17,535 nt of DNA from Rickettsiales bacterium (GTDB lineage: Bacteria > Pseudomonadota > Alphaproteobacteria > Rickettsiales > JALZUV01). Position 1 is the stretch's first letter. Each line of letters opens with the position of its first letter. The notes beneath the pieces were generated by a model. It was not told the origin of the DNA. It saw only the letters and a list, made by a program, of their open reading frames with translations, and made no database searches. The DNA is taken from contig JALZUV010000311.1 of assembly GCA_023301245.1 (NCBI GenBank), forward strand, positions 1 to 17,535, written 5' to 3'. Made by a program: the position numbers and the translations under genes. Positions 1 to 6,288 of this stretch are shown here, piece by piece.

Positions 1-452
1 CTACCAAGAAGTTTCTCGGTGAGCGATATAGCAACATCAGCCGCCGTTGGCTCAAGGTCTTTATTAGCTTTATCGCGAGCTTCGTTAATGAGTTGCTCTG
101 ATTCAGCAATTTTCTCAACCAAAATCGTCTCAAGCTCTTTATGTTTATCGTCCGAAGTAATACGAATGGCTTCGGCCACTTCTGCAAGCATCGTTTGAGC
201 TTGGCCACGAGCTTCAGCCAAGGCCGTCTCGTAATTTGTGCGCGCATCTTCAGCCTCAACTTTAAGGCTAGCGGCACGGTCTAGGTCATATTCAATCCGC
301 TGTTGGCGGTTTTCTAAAACGGTATGGATGCGCGGCACAATGTGCCGCGCCATCACGTAGTAGAGCGCTGAAAACGTAATCACTAACCAGAATAATTGGC
401 TTGGATACGTTGCAAAATCGAGTTGTGGCATTCCACTATCGCCAGTGCTCAT
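1..452 (-). CDS. atpF': F0F1 ATP synthase subunit b' (partial, C-terminus off the window)
   Basis: This is the peripheral-stalk b' subunit of ATP synthase, which holds the F1 head against the membrane a subunit. I translated 150 codons by hand from the ATG at 452. The start reads MSTGDSGMPQLDFATYPSQL, followed by one membrane span (about residues 19-36, FWLVITFSALYYVMARHI). A long charged helix with no prolines to about residue 130 follows, as expected for the stalk coiled coil. The motif VPRIHTVLENRQQRI after the membrane span is typical of the alphaproteobacterial b' rather than b. A short AAAAGG lies about 8 nt before the ATG. It follows atpE by 31 nt in the same direction, and a second b gene would be expected just beyond position 1. 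The stop codon is not in the window; the visible part is close to the usual 160 or so residues. Confidence 0.93.
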   Translation of the reverse strand, partial: MSTGDSGMPQLDFATYPSQLFWLVITFSALYYVMARHIVPRIHTVLENRQQRIEYDLDRAASLKVEAEDARTNYETALAEARGQAQTMLAEVAEAIRITSDDKHKELETILVEKIAESEQLINEARDKANKDLEPTAADVAISLTEKLLG

Positions 453-483
453 ACTATATACCTTTTATAAGTTGGGTTAGAGT

Positions 484-708
484 CTAGGTGTAAAGCATTA
501 GTAGAGCAAGAACGAGCGCGAACAAGCCCATTGCTTCCGCTAAACCAGCGCCAACATATACATATTTAGAAAGTTTACCTTCAGCAGAAGGGTTGCGAGC
601 AATACCGTTAAGCATAGCAGCAAAGATGTTTCCTACACCGATAGCTGCACCAAACATCCCAATTGATGTTAGGCCAACGCCGATGAATTTAAGTGCTTCT
701 AGTTCCAT
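484..708 (-). CDS. atpE: F0F1 ATP synthase subunit c
   Basis: This 74-residue protein is the proteolipid that forms the rotating c-ring. It has two hydrophobic helices: the first contains the glycine-rich FGAAIGVGNIF (about 19-29), then the polar loop ARNPSAEGKL, and the second holds the ion-carrying glutamate in GLAEAMGLF (E58). The residues around that glutamate are hydrophobic and do not show the extra polar ligands of sodium-binding rings, so I infer proton coupling. The open frame extends 25 codons further upstream to 783, but that part overlaps atpB and looks nothing like a c subunit. The ATG at 708 has a strong AAGGAG site 6 nt upstream, which settles the start. The strong ribosome binding site fits the need for many c copies per complex. 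It lies between atpB (52-nt gap) and b'. Confidence 0.97.
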   Translation of the reverse strand: MELEALKFIGVGLTSIGMFGAAIGVGNIFAAMLNGIARNPSAEGKLSKYVYVGAGLAEAMGLFALVLALLMLYT

Positions 709-760
709 TATAGTCTCCTTAGATTTCGATAGTTGATAGTGTATTAATAGGTTGTTGAGT

Positions 761-1486
761 TTAATGCAAGTGCACTGCGTCACTAATATAAACGCATGTC
801 AGGATGGTGAAGATATAGGCTTGCAAGAATGCAATAAAAAATTCAAATCCTGTGAGTACGACTAGTAGTGAAAGTGGCGCCCAGCCTCCAATAATGCCGA
901 GGCTCACGACGAACCCTGCGATAACTTTAAGCATTGTATGGCCTGCAAGCATGTTAGCCGATAAACGAACCGACAAGCTTACGGGGCGGGCGAGATAAGT
1001 GAATAGTTCGATAAAGAACATTATAGGAGCCATCCAAAGAGGCGTGCCTGAAGGAATAAAGAAGCCGAGGAATTTAAATCCGTGCTTCCAGATAGCGACA
1101 CCTGTGATGAAGAGGAACATTGCCGTCGCAAGGGCGAAGGTGACAATAATGTGGCTAGTGAAGGTGAATGAATAAGGAATCATGCCGAGTAAATTACCGA
1201 AGAGTACAAACATGAATACGGTAAAGACTAACGGAAAGAATTTTTTGCCTTTATCGCCAACAGTGTCTCGCACTTGATCGGCGATAAATAAGTAGCTTAG
1301 CTCGACCAATGACTGCCAGCGAGTAGGGACAAGCGCTCGGCCGCGTACGCCCGCAGCAAGAAAGAAAATGATGAGTAAAACGGAAACCACCATAGCTAAG
1401 GTAGCATTCGTAATGCTGAGGTCGTAACCACCAACAATAATCTCTTTTAAATTATGCACTTCAAATTGCGCGAGTGGACTAGACAT
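761..1486 (-). CDS. atpB: F0F1 ATP synthase subunit a
   Basis: This is the 241-residue membrane subunit a, which forms the proton half-channels against the c-ring. The essential arginine is visible in LSVRLSANMLAGH (R174). The other conserved blocks are FGNLLGMIPYSFT (about 96-108), ELFTYLARPVSL (160-171) and the C-terminal GFEFFIAFLQAYIFTILTCVYISDA (213-237). Several hydrophobic spans cover most of the protein. Length is normal for alphaproteobacteria. The ATG at 1486 follows the atpI stop codon directly with no gap (TAAATG), so translation is probably coupled. A GGA about 7 nt before the ATG lies inside the end of atpI. Confidence 0.97.
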   Translation of the reverse strand: MSSPLAQFEVHNLKEIIVGGYDLSITNATLAMVVSVLLIIFFLAAGVRGRALVPTRWQSLVELSYLFIADQVRDTVGDKGKKFFPLVFTVFMFVLFGNLLGMIPYSFTFTSHIIVTFALATAMFLFITGVAIWKHGFKFLGFFIPSGTPLWMAPIMFFIELFTYLARPVSLSVRLSANMLAGHTMLKVIAGFVVSLGIIGGWAPLSLLVVLTGFEFFIAFLQAYIFTILTCVYISDAVHLH

Positions 1487-1789
1487 TTAGTTTTCCAAAT
1501 CTTCTTGCGTTTCTAACTGATTAAAACGTGCCGATGTTTGCATCATCATCCTAACTCCTGCGGCCGCTCCGATGAATAAAAACAACACCAGAAATAAAGG
1601 CAATGTGCCTAAAAAATCGTCCACTAAGTAACCAAAACCTGCTCCTACCATCACTCCTGCGACCATTTCGCTACCCATGCGAAGGGCAATAGAAGCGCCG
1701 GAAGGTTCAACCTCTGGCTTGTTTTTGGCCTTCTCAATCCGCTTATTCAGCGCTTCGAGTCGGTCAGATGATGAGTCTTTTTTCTGCAT
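1487..1789 (-). CDS. atpI: AtpI/AtpZ-family ATP synthase accessory protein
   Basis: A 100-residue membrane protein at the head of the F0 operon. The AtpI family helps c-ring assembly and is not part of the finished enzyme; a magnesium or calcium transport role has also been proposed for the family. After a charged N-terminal helix (DRLEALNKRIEKAKNKPE) there are two membrane spans, about residues 36-56 (MGSEMVAGVMVGAGFGYLVD) and 60-80 (LGTLPLFLVLFLFIGAAAGV), joined by the short DDFLG turn that is usual in the family. The frame stays open upstream to a TTG at 1843 and an ATG at 1825. I chose the ATG at 1789 because an AGCAGG site precedes it by 8 nt and because the operon promoter covers the upstream candidates: the TTG at 1843 is part of the -35 hexamer. 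Confidence 0.88.
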   Translation of the reverse strand: MQKKDSSSDRLEALNKRIEKAKNKPEVEPSGASIALRMGSEMVAGVMVGAGFGYLVDDFLGTLPLFLVLFLFIGAAAGVRMMMQTSARFNQLETQEDLEN

Positions 1790-1815
1790 AACAAAAACCT
1801 GCTCAATCGCGCGCG

Positions 1816-1843
1816 AATCTAGCATGAGGAACCGTGCTGTCAA
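1816..1843 (-). promoter_or_regulatory. Promoter of the atpIBEF' operon
   Basis: Read on the minus strand there is a perfect -35 TTGACA (1843-1838), a 16-nt spacer and a -10-like TAGATT (1821-1816). Transcription would start near 1808, about 20 nt before the atpI ATG at 1789. It sits in the gap after the dsbA-like gene, so the ATP synthase operon probably has its own promoter as well as any read-through. Confidence 0.6.
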
Positions 1844-1849
1844 TGCCCA

Positions 1850-2617
1850 TTATTTGGCTAATTCGGCTTTGATAGCTGCTTCAAATTCTGCGACGCCTTG
1901 TGCGCCCTTAACTATCTCGCTACCAACGCGGAAATAAGGGGTGGCATTTACTCCCACTTGCTTGTCGAACCATTGACGGCTGGCGATGATTTTTTCACTA
2001 AGTGACTCGTCAGACACGCATTTGTCATAGTCAGCTTCGGCCATGCCGCCCACGCGGGCGATGGTTTTTAAACCTTGTTGGTAATCAGCCGAAAGCGCCC
2101 ATTGCTCTTGCGCGCGCATAGCAGCGTTTGCGAACTTTTTACGCGCATCGTTGCTATCTTGGCACTGAATCATCATTGTCACTTCGAGGTCTTGCGCATT
2201 ACGCACGAAGGAATAAACGTGTAATTGCGCGAGGCCATTATCAATGAGGGCTTCTTTTAGCTTCGGCAATGAGTCGCGGTGAAAGTCTGCACAATGACTG
2301 CAAGTGAAGGATGCGAATTCTTCAATAATGATAGGGGCATTCTTATCTCCATAGATAAGCGGCATTACATCGACTGCATTTTCAGGCACCGAGCGTTTGA
2401 TTGGCTTGTCAGCTGCCGCCGCTTTGATGGCGGCAATATCTAGGCTTGTCGTTGCCGCAGGTTCGGCCGAGGCTTCATTATGGCTATGGTCATCGTGTTC
2501 ATAGGCTTCTTGTGCTTGCGCCTCTGTTGGGATGCCAGTCATATTGCTATAGAGGTTTGCAGCAATGAGGGAGACAACTCCGACCGTTGCGAAAAGAATG
2601 ATTAATTTTTTCATCAT
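1850..2617 (-). CDS. DsbA-family periplasmic thiol:disulfide oxidoreductase
   Basis: A secreted thioredoxin-fold protein of 255 residues that probably makes or rearranges disulfides in exported proteins. The N-terminus has a signal sequence or membrane anchor (MMKKLIILFATVGVVSLIAA), with possible cleavage after TEAQA. A short histidine- and acid-rich stretch (YEHDDHSHNEA) and an alanine-rich linker follow. The active site is FASFTCSHCADFH, a CSHC motif at C106 and C109, and the cis-proline loop is NATPYFRVGSEIVKGAQG. This matches the Thioredoxin_4/DsbA-like group. The frame opens 9 codons earlier, but the ATG at 2617 has AAGGA about 7 nt upstream and begins a proper signal peptide; the adjacent ATG at 2614 is also possible. 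It follows dciA by 51 nt, a pairing that I recall as common in alphaproteobacteria. The partner that reoxidises it is not in the window. Confidence 0.88.
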   Translation of the reverse strand: MMKKLIILFATVGVVSLIAANLYSNMTGIPTEAQAQEAYEHDDHSHNEASAEPAATTSLDIAAIKAAAADKPIKRSVPENAVDVMPLIYGDKNAPIIIEEFASFTCSHCADFHRDSLPKLKEALIDNGLAQLHVYSFVRNAQDLEVTMMIQCQDSNDARKKFANAAMRAQEQWALSADYQQGLKTIARVGGMAEADYDKCVSDESLSEKIIASRQWFDKQVGVNATPYFRVGSEIVKGAQGVAEFEAAIKAELAK

Positions 2618-2644
2618 AAAATGTTCCTTCTTGAATTTGAGCAA

Positions 2645-2672
2645 AGCATAAAGATTGTGTCGTAGGAATCAA
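2645..2672 (-). promoter_or_regulatory. Possible internal promoter for the DsbA-like gene
   Basis: On the minus strand, TTGATT (2672-2667) and TATGCT (2650-2645) are separated by 16 nt. The -35 overlaps the dciA stop codon, and transcription would start about 20 nt before the ATG. The match is moderate, and read-through from dciA could suffice. Confidence 0.35.
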
Positions 2673-3001
2673 CTCTGCATTAAAGTAATGCGATTGACTT
2701 TTTTATGCCCCAATATACGCGCCGTGCGCTGGAGTAAAAGAGGTTGCATGTGTTGTAGCTCTAAAGCGCTCGAAGGGCTGGCACTAATTTGCAAGGTCGC
2801 ACCGCTTCGGCTGTAATTTAGTTTGATAGGGCGGCTATTATAAGCTGCTTCGCCAGCAATTTCGGGCCAATGAGTGCCAAGACGAATAAGTTCCAGCGTC
2901 GATTTATCGAATAGCTGGCTATGAGTTTTATTCAACCCCTTGCCAATAGGTTGAGCAAAAAGCCCTGTCGTGCCGTAATATTTTTTAGGTTTATTCGCCA
3001 T
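2669..3001 (-). CDS. dciA: DciA/DUF721-family protein, likely replicative helicase loader
   Basis: A 110-residue basic protein of the DUF721 family. DciA members recruit the replicative helicase DnaB in the many bacteria that lack DnaC or DnaI. The family pattern is visible: an N-terminal basic segment, the conserved WPEIAGEAAYNSRPIKL block (about 45-61), then SASPSSALELQHMQPLLLQR and the C-terminal VNRITLMQ strand. The length fits the short alphaproteobacterial form, which is little more than the KH-like domain. The ATG at 3001 lies 14 nt after the rnhB stop and has no clear Shine-Dalgarno sequence, so expression probably depends on the upstream genes. The assignment to the family is firm; the loader role is transferred from characterised members. 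Confidence 0.82.
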   Translation of the reverse strand: MANKPKKYYGTTGLFAQPIGKGLNKTHSQLFDKSTLELIRLGTHWPEIAGEAAYNSRPIKLNYSRSGATLQISASPSSALELQHMQPLLLQRTARILGHKKVNRITLMQS

Positions 3002-3015
3002 GTGGGCAAAATAGC

Positions 3016-3627
3016 TTATGCTGCATCTAACGGCAACCTATTGCGTACTGGCGCAAAGCTACGGCGGTGGTGCGGGGTAATGCCGTGAGTGTCGAGCGCG
3101 GCAATATGCTGCGGTGTGGGGTAGCCTGCGTTACGCTCCCATCCATAATGCGGATATTGCTCGGCGAGTTGTTTCATTAAATGGTCACGCGAGGTTTTGG
3201 CGAGGATGGAGGCGGCAGCAATAGAAAGCGATTTTGCATCGCCCTTAATAATTGGCGTGGCTGGGCAGGGGAGCAATTTGGGCAGGCGGTTGCCATCTAT
3301 CAGCGCGTGAATGGGCTGGGGGCTAAGCTGTTCGACACAGCGTTGCATGGCCAGCATCGAGGCATGAAGGATGTTTAGTTCTTCAATCTCTTGCAAGTTA
3401 CATTCGCAAATGGCGTAGGCGATAGCGGTGGCTTTAATTTGTTCCGCCAAATAGTCGCGCTTCTTTTCGCTTAGTTTTTTAGAATCGTTAATGCCTTCAG
3501 GGATGTTATTGAGGTCGAGAATGACGGCGGCAGCGGTGACAGGCCCTGCTAGCGGCGCGCGGCCTGCTTCATCAACCCCCGCAACGAGGCCTGTATGTTC
3601 TAACTCATAGTCTAAATTAGGAAGCAT
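3016..3627 (-). CDS. rnhB: Ribonuclease HII
   Basis: RNase HII cuts the RNA strand of RNA-DNA hybrids and starts removal of ribonucleotides misincorporated in DNA. The catalytic D-E-D-D set is complete: GVDEAGRAPLAGP gives D19 and E20, LIDGNRLPK gives D111, and IIKGDAKS gives D130. NDSKKLSEKKR, SIAAASILAKTSRD, AGYPTPQH and HHRRSFAPV are further family signatures. With the ATG at 3627 the protein is 203 residues, the usual length. A TTG start at 3645 would add six residues with no family match, so I prefer the ATG. It overlaps the end of the lytic transglycosylase gene by 11 nt, which implies translational coupling. Confidence 0.95.
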   Translation of the reverse strand: MLPNLDYELEHTGLVAGVDEAGRAPLAGPVTAAAVILDLNNIPEGINDSKKLSEKKRDYLAEQIKATAIAYAICECNLQEIEELNILHASMLAMQRCVEQLSPQPIHALIDGNRLPKLLPCPATPIIKGDAKSLSIAAASILAKTSRDHLMKQLAEQYPHYGWERNAGYPTPQHIAALDTHGITPHHRRSFAPVRNRLPLDAA

Positions 3628-5227
3628 TAGGCCATGAGAGGTCAAGGCGGGCGACTTCTGGCTTTTGGCTGGTTAGCGTTTTAGGCCATTGGCCTTGCGA
3701 AAGAAGGGTGGCACCGGGGTCGCCATCATTCATAATTTCGCGATACATCCAGTAGTTGGTCATGACATTCATAATATAGTCACGCGTTTCGCTAAAGGGT
3801 AGCGTCTCGATAAAATACAATGGATCAGCTCCCATTGATGGGCGCTTTGACCAGCGCTTTGCAGTGCCAGGGCCAGCATTATAAGCCGCTGCAAGCAAGA
3901 CGATGTTACCTTTAATATAGGGCTTATTAGAAAGGTAGGTCAGATAATGTTGGCCGAGGGTAATACTGGTAACAGGGTCGTTCAGTTTTACTTGACCGCG
4001 AACTTTCATTTTCTTGGCAATATATTTAGCGGTTTCAGGCATAATTTGCATCGTGCCTTGTGCGCCAACATGGCTCTTGGCTTTAATGTTAAAGCCAGAT
4101 TCCTGACGCGCTACGGCGAATACAAGGGCAGGGTCAACAGTGTAGCCATTGGTAGGTTGCCATTTTGGCAGCGGGTAAAGAGCTTCGCCCGAGGTAATAC
4201 CTTTACGTTCCATATCAACACCCATACGCAATTGTAATGCAGGTAGGTTCATTTGTTCTGCAAGCGGGGCGAAGGCAACCCTATCGGCAGGTTTGGCCAT
4301 CGCGTAATGCAGAATCATCTCATCGCGTGCGATATCGGTCTTTCCTGTTTGCAGGAGTGCTTCAATGCGGCGCAATGCTTTGCGAGTTTCAACCGAGTCA
4401 ATCTCGTCCATATATTCGCCGAGCGATTCTTTGCCGCGAAGAGCTACAGTGTCATTAAGGCTATCGCCCAAAATATGCACGGCTTGCGCACCATAAAAGC
4501 TACGTGGAAACTTTGCCGCATATTCTAAATGCTCTGCTGCTTTATCATATTCGCCAATTTCATTGGCCGAACGGAATGCCCAAAAAGAAATGGCGGCTTT
4601 ATCCCAATCGCCCATCGTTTTGGCTAATCCTTCGAGTGAAGAGAAAGTGGTATAAGCTTTTTCGTAATTCTTTGCTTGCCAGTAGCGCAAGCCAGATTTC
4701 CAAATACCTGCAATGCGCGGGCTTTCGTAACGAATGTTCTTATAGCTTTCGCCATAGCCGCTTAAGTTGCGGCGTGCAGTTTTAGCGAGAGAGATTTTCA
4801 CCCCTTTAGCACGCGCAAGCTGCTGAATGCGTTTCGCCTGCGGGTGGTCACTATAGAGTGACATCCATTGCGAAAGCTCGCTAGCGGTGCTTTTATAATT
4901 TGGGTGTAAGTAGCGCTGCGAAAGTACGTGGCCCATTAGTAAAGGGTTGTGAATATTTTTGATAATATTATCAGCTTTATTCCAGTTGCCTTTATATTGA
5001 AGGGCAAACACTTCTTCATAGCTCGCTTTATCGAGCGACTTTAACTCAACTAGGTTTTTCTCTTGTGGTGATTGCTCTTGTGTTTGTTCTAAAGAGCTAA
5101 GATTCGATAGCTGGAAGTTAAAAGAGGGAGCGGTAGCACCTATAATAAAATAGGCGATAATGCTAAAGAGAGTAAGCAGGCTCATTAAAATGGCTGCGTC
5201 GGGACGTATTTTATACAAAGGATTCAA
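3617..5227 (-). CDS. slt: Membrane-anchored lytic murein transglycosylase (Slt-like)
   Basis: A 536-residue enzyme that cleaves the MurNAc-GlcNAc bond of peptidoglycan with formation of 1,6-anhydro ends. An N-terminal hydrophobic span (about 11-32) anchors it. Residues of about 65-345 are a helical, TPR-like superhelix of the Slt70 type (for example WKSGLRYWQAKNYEKAYTTF). The C-terminal SLT domain has the catalytic glutamate in FAVARQESGFN (E376), then GAQGTMQIMPETA (388-400) and AAAYNAGPGTAKRW (446-459). The start is a TTG at 5227, chosen because AGGAA lies 5 nt upstream; the first in-frame ATG (5185) would remove half of the membrane anchor and has no binding site. It is first in the slt-rnhB-dciA cluster. 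It probably acts in the periplasm in wall turnover or septum remodelling. Confidence 0.93.
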   Translation of the reverse strand: MNPLYKIRPDAAILMSLLTLFSIIAYFIIGATAPSFNFQLSNLSSLEQTQEQSPQEKNLVELKSLDKASYEEVFALQYKGNWNKADNIIKNIHNPLLMGHVLSQRYLHPNYKSTASELSQWMSLYSDHPQAKRIQQLARAKGVKISLAKTARRNLSGYGESYKNIRYESPRIAGIWKSGLRYWQAKNYEKAYTTFSSLEGLAKTMGDWDKAAISFWAFRSANEIGEYDKAAEHLEYAAKFPRSFYGAQAVHILGDSLNDTVALRGKESLGEYMDEIDSVETRKALRRIEALLQTGKTDIARDEMILHYAMAKPADRVAFAPLAEQMNLPALQLRMGVDMERKGITSGEALYPLPKWQPTNGYTVDPALVFAVARQESGFNIKAKSHVGAQGTMQIMPETAKYIAKKMKVRGQVKLNDPVTSITLGQHYLTYLSNKPYIKGNIVLLAAAYNAGPGTAKRWSKRPSMGADPLYFIETLPFSETRDYIMNVMTNYWMYREIMNDGDPGATLLSQGQWPKTLTSQKPEVARLDLSWPNAS

Positions 5228-5244
5228 TGAAATTCCTAACAGTT

Positions 5245-5292
5245 GTTAACAGAATATGCGCCTTTATAGCACAAAGTTAACCATTTGTTAAC
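5245..5292. repeat. Three GTTAAC palindromes upstream of slt
   Basis: GTTAAC occurs at 5245-5250, 5276-5281 and 5287-5292, three times in 48 bp. The first is extended in GTTGTTAACAG, and the last two are 11 bp apart, about one helical turn. One overlaps the proposed -35 of the slt promoter, one lies in its spacer and one lies just downstream of the expected start, the layout of an operator. No regulator is identified. Confidence 0.5.
5263..5291 (-). promoter_or_regulatory. Promoter of the slt-rnhB-dciA cluster
   Basis: On the minus strand, TTAACA (5291-5286) and TATAAA (5268-5263) are exactly 17 nt apart. The start site would be near 5256, giving a leader of about 30 nt before the TTG start of slt. 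It lies in the 93-nt gap between the UDG stop codon and slt. Confidence 0.55.
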
Positions 5293-5320
5293 TATTTATT
5301 TCTAAAACACTATGCCCCTC

Positions 5321-6124
5321 TTAAGCGAGCGATGCCTTTATACGCAATAAATCGTGCCACGCAAGGCGTTTCTGATTAGGTTGACGTAGCAAATATGAGG
5401 GGTGGTACGACACAATCGCCTGTACCGAAGCCTCTGGAATATCAATGCTTTTGCCTCGTAGGCGTGAGAGGCTATTTTGCTCATCTAGCACGCTACGCAC
5501 CGCGACACCGCCTAATAGCAGCACCAGTTTTGGTTTTTGTAGCTCAATATGTTTGCGCACAAATGGTTGGCAAATGGCAATTTCTTCAGCACTGGGTGTG
5601 CGGTTTCCGGGCGGGCGCCAGAATACAGTGTTGGTGATATATGCATTTTCTTCGCGCGACATACCAATGGCGGCAAGCATTTTATCGAGCAACTGACCGC
5701 TTGGGCCGCAGAAAGGGATTCCTTTGCGGTCTTCTTCGGCGCCGGGCACTTCGCCAATTACCATCAGCGGCGCATCGACCGCGCCATCGGCAAATACGGA
5801 CTGGGTGGCAGAACGGCAAATGCCTATTTCTTTGAAATTCATGACTGCATCGCGTAATTCATCCAGCGTGGTGCATTTGGCGGCCAAATCTTTAGCAAGC
5901 TGCAAAGCGGCGCTGGGGGGCGTGTAATTGCTGGCGGCGGAAGGTTGCGCAGTAGGGGTAAGCGGTGCGGCTTCGATGCTGCTAACTTGTTGGGGCACAG
6001 TAATGGGTGCAATGGAGGCATTTGGCGCTGGCTTATCGAGGTGGTTCTGTGGCGTTTCTTCCACCCACTCTTCAACGCCCATGGCTTGATACCACTCTAA
6101 GACGGCTATTGCTTGATTACCCAT
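5321..6124 (-). CDS. udg: Uracil-DNA glycosylase, family-4-like (alphaproteobacterial type)
   Basis: A 267-residue base-excision repair enzyme that removes uracil from DNA. The UDG fold is recognised from VIGEVPGAEEDRKGIPFCGPSGQLLDKML (written in parts: VIGEVPGAEEDRKG at 122-135 and PFCGPSGQLLDKML at 137-150), ITNTVFWRPPGNRTP (163-177) and SYHPSYLLRQP (239-249). The N-terminal 75 residues carry ALEWYQ-like helix sequence and a Pro/Ala-rich linker, as in other alphaproteobacterial members. Family 4 normally binds a 4Fe-4S cluster through four cysteines. Here the cysteine of the CRPPxNR motif is W169 and the N-terminal CxxC pair is absent (C84 and C103 do not align); only C185 matches. The cluster is therefore probably missing. 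The KRRIH motif of UdgX is absent. The ATG at 6124 has no clear ribosome binding site. It diverges from ETF-QO. Confidence 0.87.
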   Translation of the reverse strand: MGNQAIAVLEWYQAMGVEEWVEETPQNHLDKPAPNASIAPITVPQQVSSIEAAPLTPTAQPSAASNYTPPSAALQLAKDLAAKCTTLDELRDAVMNFKEIGICRSATQSVFADGAVDAPLMVIGEVPGAEEDRKGIPFCGPSGQLLDKMLAAIGMSREENAYITNTVFWRPPGNRTPSAEEIAICQPFVRKHIELQKPKLVLLLGGVAVRSVLDEQNSLSRLRGKSIDIPEASVQAIVSYHPSYLLRQPNQKRLAWHDLLRIKASLA

Positions 6125-6175
6125 ATTGTTTAGGTAGCATGGGTAAATAAGAAATTACAGTGTTTAAAGTAATGA

Positions 6176-6234
6176 TATTGGCCTCCCCAAACTTGCGGAT
6201 AGGCCAATAAGGTGAGCCCGCCAGATTTCTGGCG
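6176..6234 (+). promoter_or_regulatory. Two hairpins in the 5' leader of ETF-QO
   Basis: In the 164-nt gap between the UDG and ETF-QO starts, TATTGGCCT (6176-6184) pairs perfectly with AGGCCAATA (6201-6209) across a 16-nt loop. CGCCAGA (6219-6225) pairs perfectly with TCTGGCG (6228-6234) across 2 nt, or as six pairs with a 4-nt loop. Neither is followed by a T tract. They precede the third hairpin at 6258-6282, so the ETF-QO leader could be a folded regulatory RNA. They could equally be protein-binding sites in DNA. I see no good promoter match here. Confidence 0.45.
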
Positions 6235-6257
6235 AAGCATGCGTGGCGTGTGATTGC

Positions 6258-6282
6258 CCTTTATTTTAGCATAAAATAAAGG
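6258..6282 (+). promoter_or_regulatory. AU-rich hairpin covering the ETF-QO ribosome binding site
   Basis: CCTTTATTTTA (6258-6268) and TAAAATAAAGG (6272-6282) are perfect 11-nt complements with a 3-nt GCA loop. The right arm contains the first part of the AAAGGAG ribosome binding site (6278-6284), which lies 4 nt before the first ATG and 7 nt before the second. If formed in the mRNA, the stem would hide the site. Nine of eleven pairs are A-U, so the stem would be only moderately stable. Confidence 0.55.
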
Positions 6283-6288
6283 AGTAGA

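Noticed and set aside
709..783. 25-residue N-terminal extension of atpE
   Set aside because: It overlaps atpB, is unlike any c subunit, and the internal ATG has a strong AAGGAG site.
1790..1843. N-terminal extension of atpI to TTG 1843 or ATG 1825
   Set aside because: The segment is not family-like, and the TTG is part of a TTGACA promoter element with its -10 between the two candidate starts.
3947..4785. Chain of plus-strand ORFs opposite the lytic transglycosylase
   Set aside because: All lie opposite a confident gene, lack binding sites and show no recognisable motif.
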